A DNA stretch of 64,000 bases from Endozoicomonas montiporae CL-33 (GCF_001583435.1 NZ_CP013251.1:1819617-1883616); one strand, 5' to 3'; shown: positions 10,478 through 20,020, counted from the stretch's first letter. Notes: a model not told the origin generated them from the letters alone. Numbers and translations: made by a program.

Positions 10478-12016
10478 ATGGTAACGACTATGACTGATGA
10501 TTCTCTCATCCTGTTAACGTTTCTGGTTTATTTCGGGCTTATGCTGCTAGTTGGTTTGTATGCGTGGCGCCGAACCCTGAGTTCTTCCGATTATTTTCTT
10601 GGTGGACGGTCTCTTGGCCCCTGGTCTGCAGCGCTCAGTGCCGGTGCATCTGATATGAGTGGCTGGTTATTGCTGGGTCTGCCCGGTTATGCCTTTGCAG
10701 CCGGTCTTGAAGCTTTCTGGCTGGCGGCCGGTCTGCTGGCAGGCACCTGGTTGAACTGGCTGATTGTGTCGAGGCGTCTGCGCACCTACAGTGCCCTTGC
10801 TGATGATTCATTAACCCTGCCTGAATTTCTTGCCAATCGCTTTGAAGATAAAAAAGGGCTTCTACAGCCCGTTTCGGCCATGTTTATTTTGATCTTCTTC
10901 CTTTTTTATACCAGCTCGGGTCTGGTCGCCGGTGGCAAGTTATTCGAATCGGTCTTTGGTATTGATTACCACTGGGCTGTGGTGATTGGTATGGTCAGCG
11001 TCATTTCCTACACACTGTTTGGTGGTTTTCTGGCTGTGTGCTGGACTGATTTGATTCAGGGATTGCTGATGTCTGCTGCTTTGCTGGTTGTGCCGGTGGC
11101 TGCACTGGAAGCCAGCGGCGGTTCAGAAACGGTTTTTCAGGAATTGCACCGCATTAATCCCGAGCTGTTAAATATGTTGACGACCGTTGAAGGGGAAGCC
11201 TTGTCATTAATCATGTTGTTGTCTTTGTTAGGCTGGGGGTTGGGGTATTTTGGTCAGCCCCATATCATGGCTCGCTTTAAGGCGGTCAAGTCCGAAGGGC
11301 AATTGGTTCTGGCTCGCAGAATTGCGGTGAGCTGGACTGGCATTTGTATGCTCAGTGCTCTGCTGGTCGGTTTGGCCGGCGCTGTGTATACCGATCGGGT
11401 TGGACTTCGCCTGGATGACCCGGAAGCCATTTTTATGTTGATGGTGAATACACTGTTCCATCCGGTGATTGCCGGTATCTTGCTGGCCGCTATTCTGGCG
11501 GCGATTATGAGTACGGCTGATTCGCAGCTTCTGGTGTGCTCAACAGCATTTGCTGAAGACTTTTATCAGGATATTTTCCGGCGCCACGCCCCGCAGGAAG
11601 AAGTGTTGCTGGTAGGGCGGATCGCCGTTGTGGGGATTGCCATCATCGCAACCTGGCTGGCATTAAATCCTGAACGTTCTGTACTGGGCATGGTGTCCTA
11701 TGCCTGGGCGGGCTTTGGTGCAGCCTTTGGTCCGGTTCTGGTGCTTTCGTTGTATTGGCGACGGATGAATGCCATGGGGGCAATGGCCGGTATTGTTGCC
11801 GGAGGACTGACCGTTGTCTGGTGGAAACAGCAGCAGGGCGGCTGGTACGACCTGTATGAAATCATTCCGGGCGTCATTGCTGCCACCCTCGCTGTGCTGG
11901 TGTTCAGCTATCTAGGCAGAAAACCTTCAGACACCATGGAAAAGCTGTTTGATAAAGTCAGTGGCAGGGTTGAACAACTTTCACATTATGATGATGAAGA
12001 ACCTTCCGTGTCTTGA
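10478..12016 (+). CDS. putP: Sodium/proline symporter
   Basis: Inner-membrane carrier of the solute:sodium symporter family that takes up L-proline with Na+. The sequence has about thirteen hydrophobic segments and the family pattern near the N-terminus: YFLGGRSLGPWSAALSAGAS, then DMSGWLLLGLPGYAF. Length 512 is close to the E. coli protein (502). Two in-frame ATGs, at 10478 and 10490, are possible starts; neither has a strong ribosome-binding site. It is divergent from the hut operon, so both substrates feed into glutamate. No putA dehydrogenase gene is present here. A probable terminator follows. Confidence 0.93.
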   Translation: MVTTMTDDSLILLTFLVYFGLMLLVGLYAWRRTLSSSDYFLGGRSLGPWSAALSAGASDMSGWLLLGLPGYAFAAGLEAFWLAAGLLAGTWLNWLIVSRRLRTYSALADDSLTLPEFLANRFEDKKGLLQPVSAMFILIFFLFYTSSGLVAGGKLFESVFGIDYHWAVVIGMVSVISYTLFGGFLAVCWTDLIQGLLMSAALLVVPVAALEASGGSETVFQELHRINPELLNMLTTVEGEALSLIMLLSLLGWGLGYFGQPHIMARFKAVKSEGQLVLARRIAVSWTGICMLSALLVGLAGAVYTDRVGLRLDDPEAIFMLMVNTLFHPVIAGILLAAILAAIMSTADSQLLVCSTAFAEDFYQDIFRRHAPQEEVLLVGRIAVVGIAIIATWLALNPERSVLGMVSYAWAGFGAAFGPVLVLSLYWRRMNAMGAMAGIVAGGLTVVWWKQQQGGWYDLYEIIPGVIAATLAVLVFSYLGRKPSDTMEKLFDKVSGRVEQLSHYDDEEPSVS

Positions 12017-12021
12017 AAGAC

Positions 12022-12084
12022 GGCAGGGAGGCTGACCGGCAGGTAATAATTTAGTGCCTTTCAGCGTCAGTCTGCCCTTTTTTT
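12022..12084 (+). terminator. Possible putP terminator
   Basis: GGCAG and GCTGAC near 12022-12036 can pair with GTCAG and CTGCC at 12066-12076, directly followed by seven T residues. The loop is large and the stem is interrupted, so this is only a probable rho-independent terminator. Confidence 0.45.
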
Positions 12085-12104
12085 GTGCATCGCTTCCGAT
12101 GCAC
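12085..12104 (+). promoter_or_regulatory. Dyad upstream of sigma-54 promoter, possible activator site
   Basis: GTGCATCG-CTTC-CGATGCAC is a perfect 8-bp dyad lying about 60 bp before the -24 element of the nirB promoter. It resembles the TGCA...TGCA arms of an NtrC site, but it is 18 rather than 17 bases long in that reading. An enhancer role is inferred from position. Confidence 0.4.
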
Positions 12105-12162
12105 AGCATCTTCTTCCTTCACCTTTCTTATTTAAAACCCTTTTAAAGCTTCTCGAAAAAAA

Positions 12163-12180
12163 TTGGCACAGGCCTTGCTT
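12163..12180 (+). promoter_or_regulatory. Sigma-54 (RpoN) promoter of nir-nas operon
   Basis: TTGGCACAGGCCTTGCTT matches the -24/-12 consensus TGGCAC-N5-TTGC at every position, with GG at 12165-12166 and GC at 12177-12178 exactly ten bases apart. Transcription would begin near 12190, giving a leader of about 28 nt. Such promoters need an activator such as NtrC, which fits nitrogen-controlled nitrate assimilation. Confidence 0.85.
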
Positions 12181-12195
12181 GTTTACTGTAAACAA
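12179..12195. promoter_or_regulatory. 17-bp perfect palindrome at nirB transcription start
   Basis: TTGTTTACTGTAAACAA is perfectly symmetric about a central base. It overlaps the expected start point of the sigma-54 promoter and ends 22 bp before the nirB ATG, a place where a repressor could block transcription. The binding protein is unknown. Confidence 0.45.
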
Positions 12196-12217
12196 AAAGA
12201 TGTGGGAAACCTGGGTA

Positions 12218-14755
12218 ATGGGTATTAAGAAAACGCTGGTGGTTGTCGGCAATGGTATGGTCGGTCATCGCTTTCTCGAACAACTGGTTGAAGCCGGTGG
12301 CCTGAACCAGTTTGACGTGCTGGTGTTTGGTGAAGAGCCCAGGCCAGCTTACGACAGGGTACATTTATCCGAGTACTTTTCCGGTCGGTCAGCTGAAGAG
12401 TTGTCTGTGGTGCCGGAAGGGTTCTATCAACAACCCGGACTGACACTGGTTTTGAATGACCGGGTTGAAGTGATTGATCGAACGGCTGGCAAGGTGATTA
12501 CCAGTGGTGGTCTCGAACAGTCCTATGATCATCTGGTTCTGGCAACGGGTTCTTATCCTTTTGTGCCCCCTGTCACCGGCAATGACCGGCCTAACTGCTT
12601 TGTTTATCGAACCATTGAAGATCTTGAAGCGATCCAGTCGGCGGCAGCTTCCTGCAAAACCGGTGTCGTGGTAGGAGGTGGCCTGCTGGGACTGGAAGCT
12701 GCCAAAGCATTAAAAGACCTTGGTCTTGATACACACGTTGTTGAATTTGCTCCCAGACTGATGGCGGTTCAGGTTGATGAAGGTGGTGGGGCCATGCTTC
12801 AGCACAAGATTGAAACTCTGGGAGTGACTGTCCACACCGGTAAAAACACTCAGCAGATTACTGCGGGTGAACAGTCAGTCCATCAGATGCAGTTTGCCGA
12901 TGGTGAATCCCTTGAAACCGATATGATTCTGTTTTCTGCGGGTATTCGGCCGAGAGATGAGCTGGCCCGTCAGTGTGATCTTGCTTTGGGTGAAAGGGGA
13001 GGCATTGTTATTGACAACGAATGCCGTACATCCGATCAGACTATTTTCGCCATTGGTGAGTGTGCACTCTGGGAAAATCGCATTTTTGGTTTGGTTGCAC
13101 CGGGCTATCAGATGGGGCAGGTGGTGGTAGATCAGCTGTTGAATACCGGTGAGTCTCTGTTTAAAGGGGCTGATATGAGCACCAAACTGAAGTTGATGGG
13201 GGTTGATGTTGCCAGTATTGGTGATGCTCATGCCCGAACTCAGGGTGCACTGAGTTATCAGTTTATTGATGAAGAAAAAGAAGTTTATAAAAAGCTGGTG
13301 GTTTCAGGTAATAAGAAGAAGGTGCTGGGCGCTGTACTGGTTGGCGATGCAGAAGAGTACGGTACGCTTCTGCAAATGGTGTTAAACGACATTCGTCCTC
13401 CGGCGAATCCGGCAGAACTTATTCTTCCACCGGTTGACGGCCAGTCATCAGCCGGTGTCGGGGTAGCAGCGTTGCCAGATACGGCGCAGATCTGTTCCTG
13501 TTTTAATGTCAGTAAAGGCGATCTGGTAGGGGCAGTGGCAGCGGGTTGTCAGGGTCTGTCTGCGCTAAAAGCGGAAACGTCAGCGGGTACTGGCTGTGGA
13601 GGGTGTGCGCAGTTGGTGAAACAGGTGCTTGATCATGAGTTGCTGCAACTAGGCATCGAAGTAAAGAAAGACCTGTGTGAGCATTTTCCCTATTCCCGGC
13701 AGGAACTCTACCATCTGGTTCGGGTGGGGCAGTTAAAAACCTTTGCAGAAGTGATTGAAAAACACGGCTCAGGGCTTGGCTGTGATATCTGTAAGCCCAC
13801 TGTAGGATCGATTCTGGCTTCCTGCTGGAACGATTATATTCTTCACGACGAGCATGCACCGCTACAGGATACCAACGACTATTTCCTCGGCAATATGCAA
13901 AAAGATGGCACGTATTCTGTTGTCCCCAGAATTCCCGGTGGCGAGATAACACCGGAAAAACTGTTGGTGATTGGTGAGGTTGGTCGTGACTTTAATCTGT
14001 ATACCAAGATAACGGGCGGACAACGCATAGACCTGTTCGGTGCTCAGGTGCATCAGCTGCCTGCTATCTGGAAGCGTCTGGTCGATGCCGGATTTGAAAC
14101 AGGTCATGCTTATGGCAAGTCCCTGCGAACGGTGAAGTCCTGTGTCGGCAGCACCTGGTGCCGTTATGGTGTGCAGGACAGTGTTGGTATGGCGATTCAT
14201 GTTGAAAACCGTTATCGAGGTGTTCGCTCTCCCCATAAAATGAAAATGGCTGTGTCCGGTTGCACCCGTGAGTGTGCCGAAGCCCAGAGTAAAGACGTCG
14301 GGGTGATTGCAACAGAGCAGGGCTGGAATCTTTATGTGGGCGGCAATGGTGGTATGAAGCCCAGGCATGCCGACTTGTTCGCTACCGGTCTGGACGACCA
14401 TACCCTGATACAGTACATCGATCGATTCCTGATGTTTTATATCCGAACCGCTGAACGATTACAGAGAACCTCGGTGTGGCTGGATAACCTTGAAGGCGGT
14501 CTGGATTATCTCAGGGAGGTCATTATTGATGACAGTCTGGGCATTGCGCAGGAATTGGAAAATGAGATGGCACACCTGATTGAGACTTATCAGTGTGAAT
14601 GGAAGACGACGCTGGATAATCCTGAAAAACTCAAGCGCTTCAGCCATTTTGTCAACAGTGATCAGTCTGACAGCAATGTCATCTTTGTCAGGGAACGGGA
14701 ACAGATTCGGCCTGCGACAGAGGTTGAAAAAATACAGCTGAAGCAAGTTGGCTGA
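12218..14755 (+). CDS. nirB: Assimilatory NAD(P)H nitrite reductase, large subunit
   Basis: Reduces nitrite to ammonium in the cytoplasm with six electrons from NAD(P)H. Domains in order: FAD site (TLVVVGNGMVGHRF) and NAD site (VVVGGGLLGLEAA), a BFD-like [2Fe-2S] domain with CSCF...CGGC at about 425-470, and the sulfite/nitrite reductase domain whose siroheme/[4Fe-4S] cysteines are SCVGSTWC (about 641) and CTRECAE (about 682). The frame is open from 12083, but the start at 12218 gives the family N-terminus (MGIKKTLVVVGNG), lies just after the sigma-54 promoter and yields 845 residues. It is the first gene of the operon with nirD, the FAD protein and nasA. Confidence 0.95.
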   Translation: MGIKKTLVVVGNGMVGHRFLEQLVEAGGLNQFDVLVFGEEPRPAYDRVHLSEYFSGRSAEELSVVPEGFYQQPGLTLVLNDRVEVIDRTAGKVITSGGLEQSYDHLVLATGSYPFVPPVTGNDRPNCFVYRTIEDLEAIQSAAASCKTGVVVGGGLLGLEAAKALKDLGLDTHVVEFAPRLMAVQVDEGGGAMLQHKIETLGVTVHTGKNTQQITAGEQSVHQMQFADGESLETDMILFSAGIRPRDELARQCDLALGERGGIVIDNECRTSDQTIFAIGECALWENRIFGLVAPGYQMGQVVVDQLLNTGESLFKGADMSTKLKLMGVDVASIGDAHARTQGALSYQFIDEEKEVYKKLVVSGNKKKVLGAVLVGDAEEYGTLLQMVLNDIRPPANPAELILPPVDGQSSAGVGVAALPDTAQICSCFNVSKGDLVGAVAAGCQGLSALKAETSAGTGCGGCAQLVKQVLDHELLQLGIEVKKDLCEHFPYSRQELYHLVRVGQLKTFAEVIEKHGSGLGCDICKPTVGSILASCWNDYILHDEHAPLQDTNDYFLGNMQKDGTYSVVPRIPGGEITPEKLLVIGEVGRDFNLYTKITGGQRIDLFGAQVHQLPAIWKRLVDAGFETGHAYGKSLRTVKSCVGSTWCRYGVQDSVGMAIHVENRYRGVRSPHKMKMAVSGCTRECAEAQSKDVGVIATEQGWNLYVGGNGGMKPRHADLFATGLDDHTLIQYIDRFLMFYIRTAERLQRTSVWLDNLEGGLDYLREVIIDDSLGIAQELENEMAHLIETYQCEWKTTLDNPEKLKRFSHFVNSDQSDSNVIFVREREQIRPATEVEKIQLKQVG

Positions 14756-14782
14756 CTGGCGTTTAAACATAAGGAGATAACC

Positions 14783-15133
14783 ATGAGTCATTCCTGGAAA
14801 ACGGTCTGTTCAGTTCATGACATTAAAGACGGAATGGGTGTGTGTGCACTGGTAGGCGGCTGTCAGGTGGCCCTGTTTCGGGTGAATGAGCGCATTTTCG
14901 GGGTCAGTAACCATGATCCCTTTAGTGGCAGTAATGTGATATCCCGGGGTATTACCGGTGACTTACAGGGGCATATTGTGGTGGCGTCGCCTGTTTATAA
15001 ACAGCACTTTGATCTGGAAACCGGCATCTGTCTGGAAGATGAAAGCGTTTGTCTGACCTCTTATCCTGTCGAGGTGGTGGATGACTGCGTAATGGTGATG
15101 TTACCTGCCTCCAATATCGATCAGGTAGCCTGA
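14783..15133 (+). CDS. nirD: Nitrite reductase small subunit, Rieske-like
   Basis: Partner of NirB in cytoplasmic nitrite reduction. It has the Rieske-type beta fold pattern (NHDPFSGSNVISRG, then GHIVVASPVYKQHFDL) but the Cys/His iron ligands are absent: where Rieske proteins have CxH and CxxH there is NHD and SPVYKQ. This is the usual state of the gammaproteobacterial NirD, so it binds no cluster. Length 116 is typical. AAGGAG stands before the ATG. It lies 27 bp after nirB and one base before the next gene. Confidence 0.92.
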   Translation: MSHSWKTVCSVHDIKDGMGVCALVGGCQVALFRVNERIFGVSNHDPFSGSNVISRGITGDLQGHIVVASPVYKQHFDLETGICLEDESVCLTSYPVEVVDDCVMVMLPASNIDQVA

Positions 15134-15134
15134 T

Positions 15135-16364
15135 ATGAAGTTGGTTGTTGTTGGCAATGGTATGGGGTCTGTCCGGATGCTGGAACATCTGGCAGAGGGT
15201 CATCACCAGCACGATATTGTTGTGCTGTCTGAGGAGTCCAGCCCCGGCTATAACCGTATTCTGTTGTCTAAATTACTGGCGGGCAGTATCGACAGGGAAT
15301 CGATTGAGCTAAAAGCCAGACATTGGTATCAGGAGCACGGTATTCGGCTGCTATCGAATAAGTGTCACAAAGTCACTGGCATCGACAGAACTCTGAAACA
15401 GGTTAAAACCGTTGATGGGGAATTTTACCCTTATGACAAACTCATTCTGGCAACAGGTTCCCGACCCGTCTCCATTCCGGTTGGTGGTGCAAATTTGCAG
15501 GGAGTGATGTTTTTTCGTCAATCAGGTGATGTTGATTTAATGCTGGAGTCTGCCCGGAAGGAGAATGCAAAAGCAGTCGTTATAGGGGGCGGGCTGTTGG
15601 GGCTGGAATGTGCCAGCGGACTGGTAAAGCGTGGTATGAGTGTGACTGTAGTGGACACTAATCCAACACTGCTTGGGCGACAGCTGGATGGTACTGCCGG
15701 TGAAATGCTTCGGTCTGAACTGGAAACCCGGGGAATTGCATTTCGCTGTGGTGCCCGTTTGCAACAGTACCTGGGTAATCAAAAGGGATGGGTGCAGCAG
15801 GTAGAAATTATAAACGACCAGAGTCAACAGGAGTATTTGGACGCTTCTCTGGTTGTTGTTGCAGCAGGTGTGCGGCCTGAGGGCAGCCTTATGCAGTCAG
15901 CCGGTCTGGAGTGTGACAGGGGTGTCATGGTCAATGAGAACATGCAAACTTCAGACCCGGATATTTTTGCTTTTGGTGAGTGCGTTCAGCTGCGGGACTC
16001 TCTGTTTGGGTTGGTAGCTCCGGTCTATGAACAGGCTCAGGTGGTGAGTGAACAGCTATTGGGCAGGGGCTCGAAAGGGTTTGTGCCGGTTCCGATTCCC
16101 ACTCGTTTAAAAGTTGATGGTATTGATCTCTTTTCCTGTGGCGAATTCATTGCCGGTGAAGGCGATGAGGAATTGCTGGTGGATGCCCGACAATACGGCG
16201 TTTACCGGAAAATCGTCATTCATAATAATCGCATAAAAGGCGTGCTGCTGTATGGAGATGTCAGCGGTGGCCAGTGGTACCAGAACCTGATGCTTCAGTC
16301 TGACGATATTTCTTCATTCAGGCAGCAGCTGATTTTTGGACAACACTTCCTGCCTGCCGCTTAA
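15135..16364 (+). CDS. FAD/NAD(P)-dependent oxidoreductase of the nitrate operon (NasC-like)
   Basis: A flavoprotein of the pyridine-nucleotide disulfide oxidoreductase class II type. It has an N-terminal FAD motif (VVVGNGMGSVRMLE), an NAD motif (AVVIGGGLLGLECA at about 150) and the second FAD segment (DIFAFGECVQ). It looks like the first 400 residues of NirB without the iron-sulfur and siroheme domains. Because it lies directly between nirD and nasA, it probably passes electrons from NAD(P)H to the nitrate reductase, as NasC does in Klebsiella; that is inference. It starts one base after the nirD stop. It lacks the extra BFD-like domain found in some NasC proteins. Confidence 0.85.
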   Translation: MKLVVVGNGMGSVRMLEHLAEGHHQHDIVVLSEESSPGYNRILLSKLLAGSIDRESIELKARHWYQEHGIRLLSNKCHKVTGIDRTLKQVKTVDGEFYPYDKLILATGSRPVSIPVGGANLQGVMFFRQSGDVDLMLESARKENAKAVVIGGGLLGLECASGLVKRGMSVTVVDTNPTLLGRQLDGTAGEMLRSELETRGIAFRCGARLQQYLGNQKGWVQQVEIINDQSQQEYLDASLVVVAAGVRPEGSLMQSAGLECDRGVMVNENMQTSDPDIFAFGECVQLRDSLFGLVAPVYEQAQVVSEQLLGRGSKGFVPVPIPTRLKVDGIDLFSCGEFIAGEGDEELLVDARQYGVYRKIVIHNNRIKGVLLYGDVSGGQWYQNLMLQSDDISSFRQQLIFGQHFLPAA

Positions 16365-16396
16365 GCAATAACCAGGAATACAAACAGAACATCTTA

Positions 16397-19057
16397 ATGG
16401 CTAAGACAGTACATACAACCTGTGCCTACTGCGGGGTAGGTTGTGGCATCAAAGCAGAAGTCAGTGACCAGACACTTCATCTCGTTAATATTCAGGGAAA
16501 TGAAGACCATCCCGCCAACTTTGGCCGACTGTGCTCAAAAGGAAGTGCGTTGGGAGAAACGGTTTCACTGGAAAACCGTTTATTAACGCCAGAGGTTGAT
16601 GGTGAAGTGGTTCATTGGGATCGCGCCCTGGAGAGTGTTGCCAGTCGTTTGCGCGATACTGTTGCACAGTATGGTCCTGATGCTGTTGCTTTATACGGCT
16701 CAGGTCAACTAATGACAGAAGATTATTATGTGGCTAACAAGCTGATGAAAGGGTTCATTGGCAGTGCCAATATCGATACGAACTCCCGCCTGTGCATGGC
16801 CTCGACGGTAGCCGGACATAAGCGTGCATTTGGTTCGGACACGTTGCCTAACTGTTACGAAGATTTGGAACAGTGTGATTTGTTGGTGCTGGTGGGTTCC
16901 AATACGGCCTGGTGTCATCCGGTGCTGTTTCAGCGTATTCGGGCCGCAAAGCAGCAAAGACCGGAAATGAAGGTTGTCGTGATTGATCCGAGAAAAACGG
17001 ATACCTGCGATATTGCTGATCTCCACTTACCCCTCAGACCCGGAACCGATGTTGCGCTGTTTGCTGGTCTGTTAATGCATTTATCAGAGAGGGGTGTGGT
17101 AGACGGCCACTATGTCGAACAGCATACGACAGGGTTACAAGGTGCGTTGAAAGCGGCTGAGGAAAGCGCTGGCTCAATACAGAAGGTAGCGGAGATTTGT
17201 GACCTTGACTGCCAGAGTGTGGAAGCCTTTTATCGGTGGTTTGCCAGTCTGGATAAAACGGTAACGGCCTGGTCTCAGGGCGTTAATCAGTCTGTTGCAG
17301 GAACCGATAAAGTCAATGCCATTATCAACTGCCATCTGTTAACGGGACGCATTGGTAAACCGGGCAGTGGACCACTGTCGTTGACAGGTCAGCCCAATGC
17401 GATGGGTGGGCGAGAGGTAGGTGGTCTGGCCAGTCAGCTGGCAGCTCATATGGATTTCTCCGATCCAGCGGATATCGACCGTGTTCGCCGTTTCTGGCAA
17501 GCCCCCGCTATGGCTGATAAGCCGGGTAAAACGGCAGTCGATATGTTTCAGGCTGTCGAAAAAGGCAAAATCAAATTCATCTGGATCATGGGAACCAACC
17601 CATTGGTCAGTATGCCCGATGCCGACCAGTGTCGGGCAGCACTGGCTAAATGTCCGACAGTGGTTGTTTCTGACTGCATTAAAACAACCGACACATCGGC
17701 TTATGCCGACATCCTTTTGCCCGCAGCGGGCTGGAGTGAAAAGGACGGTACCGTGACCAACTCGGAACGACGAATTTCCAGACAGAAAGCCCTGTTTCCC
17801 TTGTCGGGTGATGCCAGGCCGGACTGGTGGATTGTCAGTCAGGTGGCGACCTGTCTAGGTTTTTCAGAGGCATTTAATTATCAGCAGGCAAGTCAGATTT
17901 TTTGTGAACATGCTGCGTTGTCCGGTTTTGAAAACAGCGATTCAGGTAAACGACGGGATTTTGATATCAGCGCACTGTCAAGGCTGACAGAAAATGACTA
18001 TGACCAGCTACAACCGTTACAGTGGCCGGTTTCAGGCAGAGGGCACTATACAGCAGTCGGGAGTAAACGATTATTTGCTGGTGGAGGCTTTTTTACGGAA
18101 GACCGTAAAGCCCGCTTTGTGCCCACATGCTTCAGCTGGCAGAGAAATCAGCCTGATGAAGATTACCCCTTGTTGTTAAACACCGGGCGTATCAGGGATC
18201 AGTGGCATACCATGACCAGAACCGCTTTGTCAGCCCGCTTAAGTCAGCATATTGATGAGCCATTTATTGAAGTGCATCCTGATGATGCAAGCCGTTTGAT
18301 GATTAAGGACCAATCATACTGTCGTGTATCCTCGGCATTCGGCAATGCTGTGCTGAAAGTGACGGTCACGGATTCCTGTAAACAGGGGACGGTATTTGCG
18401 CCAATGCACTGGAGCAGGACGAACAGCCGTTCTGGCGCCATTGGTTCGCTGGTTAACCCGTTGACTGATCCTGTTTCCAGGCAGCCAGATTGTAAACACA
18501 CTCCGGTCAGGTTGGAAGCTTTTGATTTTAACTGGCATGGCGTTTTTCTGACCCGGGAAAAACTGGATATGCAAGCATTCACTTATGGCACAGAGGTTCG
18601 TATGCAACACGGGTTTCGTTATGAACTGTCTGATGATCAGGATCTGACTGAAAGCCTGAATATGTCAGGTGATCGTATCCGTTATCTCGATCCGGTGTCC
18701 GGTTGTACCCGTCATGTGTTGTTTAAGCAGAATAAGTTGCAGGGTATTCTGATAACCGATTGCCAACCTGTACAGTGTGACCGTAGCTGGCTACAGAGCG
18801 CCTTTGCCAGAAGTGAGTGGTCGGTAACCGATCGCTGGCAGTTGCTGGCTGGTAATGCCCCTCAGGGAGAAGGGGAGGGTCAAACTGTCTGCGCCTGTTT
18901 TGGGGTAGGAGAGCGCTTGATTTGTCGGGCGATTGCTGCAGATGGAATAACTGACCCGGCACAGGTAGGCCAGACACTGAAAGCGGGCACTAACTGTGGC
19001 TCCTGCATACCGGAAATAAGACGCCTTATTAAGAGCGTTCACACCTCTTCTTCGTAG
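16397..19057 (+). CDS. nasA: Assimilatory nitrate reductase, catalytic subunit
   Basis: Reduces nitrate to nitrite in the cytoplasm using Mo-bis-MGD and an iron-sulfur chain. The N-terminal [4Fe-4S] ligands are C9, C12, C16 (CAYCGVGC) and C46. A candidate molybdenum ligand is C133 (SRLCMAS). The molybdopterin domains run to about residue 680. A BFD-like [2Fe-2S] domain closes the protein (CACF at about 830, CGSC at about 867); this extension is typical of NasA and probably receives electrons from the reductase gene just upstream. Length 886. There is no twin-arginine signal, in keeping with an assimilatory enzyme. No nitrate transporter gene is in the window. Confidence 0.95.
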   Translation: MAKTVHTTCAYCGVGCGIKAEVSDQTLHLVNIQGNEDHPANFGRLCSKGSALGETVSLENRLLTPEVDGEVVHWDRALESVASRLRDTVAQYGPDAVALYGSGQLMTEDYYVANKLMKGFIGSANIDTNSRLCMASTVAGHKRAFGSDTLPNCYEDLEQCDLLVLVGSNTAWCHPVLFQRIRAAKQQRPEMKVVVIDPRKTDTCDIADLHLPLRPGTDVALFAGLLMHLSERGVVDGHYVEQHTTGLQGALKAAEESAGSIQKVAEICDLDCQSVEAFYRWFASLDKTVTAWSQGVNQSVAGTDKVNAIINCHLLTGRIGKPGSGPLSLTGQPNAMGGREVGGLASQLAAHMDFSDPADIDRVRRFWQAPAMADKPGKTAVDMFQAVEKGKIKFIWIMGTNPLVSMPDADQCRAALAKCPTVVVSDCIKTTDTSAYADILLPAAGWSEKDGTVTNSERRISRQKALFPLSGDARPDWWIVSQVATCLGFSEAFNYQQASQIFCEHAALSGFENSDSGKRRDFDISALSRLTENDYDQLQPLQWPVSGRGHYTAVGSKRLFAGGGFFTEDRKARFVPTCFSWQRNQPDEDYPLLLNTGRIRDQWHTMTRTALSARLSQHIDEPFIEVHPDDASRLMIKDQSYCRVSSAFGNAVLKVTVTDSCKQGTVFAPMHWSRTNSRSGAIGSLVNPLTDPVSRQPDCKHTPVRLEAFDFNWHGVFLTREKLDMQAFTYGTEVRMQHGFRYELSDDQDLTESLNMSGDRIRYLDPVSGCTRHVLFKQNKLQGILITDCQPVQCDRSWLQSAFARSEWSVTDRWQLLAGNAPQGEGEGQTVCACFGVGERLICRAIAADGITDPAQVGQTLKAGTNCGSCIPEIRRLIKSVHTSSS

Positions 19058-19165
19058 AAACCGATCGATAGACGACGTAAGTATTTTTGTTATGTCGCTT
19101 AAATTTTATTAAATTCTTCCGTTTTCCAATAAGTTAGAATAACAGTATTTTGCCGGGAGTTAAAA

Positions 19166-20020
19166 ATGCTGAAGCTGGTAGGCTTTTTGCTGACAATAGT
19201 CAGTGTGATAGGCGGGTATTATCTGGGCGACGGTTCAATGAGTGCGCTCTGGCAACCGGCTTTTATCTTGATTGTGGTGGGTGGCACCGCAGGCTCATTT
19301 TTTTCTTCTACCCCCAGTGATGTATTGAATATCACCTGGAAGTATCTGTCACAGGCGATTATGGGTAAACGCCGCAATCAGGAAGATTATGAACGCTTGC
19401 TGCAGTTGTTGTATGACCTGTTTCAGACCGATCGTCGGAAAGGTCGTCAGGCATTGGAGGAACATATTGAGGAACCGGAAAACAGTAACCTGTTTCAGGA
19501 ATCAGGCTTTCTTTCCAGTAAGCGACTGGTGACCTACATTTGTGACAACCTGCGTATTACCATCCTTGGCCAGAACAGCGCCCCTGAGCTGGAAGCGTTG
19601 CTGGAGGCTGAACTGGCTGCTTTTGAAGCGGAACAGATGCAAAGTGTTCAGGCGTTACGCCGTGCGGTTGACAGTGCTCCGGGCTTTGGCATTGTGGCTT
19701 CGGTACTGGGCGTTATTATTGCCATGAGTTCGGTTTCCGGACCCATTGACGTTCTGGGTATGGCGGTTGCTGGCTCCATGGTCGGCACTATGCTGGGGAT
19801 GTTGTCGGGCTATGGCATTCTGACCCCCATGATGAACCTCGTGACGCATGCGATAAGAGATGAAATCATGCTGTTCGAGAGTGTTAAAGCTTCTCTGGTG
19901 GCTAACTGTGGCGGTCGTCATTCTCTGGTGGCAGTGGATGCCGGTCGCAGGGTGCTGTACTCCGGTGTTCAACCCAGTTTTGTTGAGTTGGAGCGCAAGT
20001 TGCAGAGAGTGGCAGCATGA
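19166..20020 (+). CDS. motA: MotA-like flagellar stator subunit
   Basis: Inner-membrane proton/sodium channel subunit that couples ion flow to flagellar rotation. The 284 residues show two N-terminal membrane helices (LVGFLLTIVSVIGGYYLG, then PAFILIVVGGTAGSFF), a charged cytoplasmic loop, and two C-terminal helices beginning APGFGIVASVLGVI, the MotA/TolQ/ExbB signature. GGGAGT precedes the ATG. A weak promoter (TTGTTA, 17 bases, TAAATT at 19087-19115) is possible. The end overlaps motB by four bases. No other flagellar genes are near, so this may be a second or accessory stator pair. Confidence 0.9.
   Translation: MLKLVGFLLTIVSVIGGYYLGDGSMSALWQPAFILIVVGGTAGSFFSSTPSDVLNITWKYLSQAIMGKRRNQEDYERLLQLLYDLFQTDRRKGRQALEEHIEEPENSNLFQESGFLSSKRLVTYICDNLRITILGQNSAPELEALLEAELAAFEAEQMQSVQALRRAVDSAPGFGIVASVLGVIIAMSSVSGPIDVLGMAVAGSMVGTMLGMLSGYGILTPMMNLVTHAIRDEIMLFESVKASLVANCGGRHSLVAVDAGRRVLYSGVQPSFVELERKLQRVAA

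Noticed and set aside
12085..12104. NtrC consensus site
   Set aside because: The dyad has an even 18-base core instead of the 17-base NtrC site, so it is listed only as a possible activator site.
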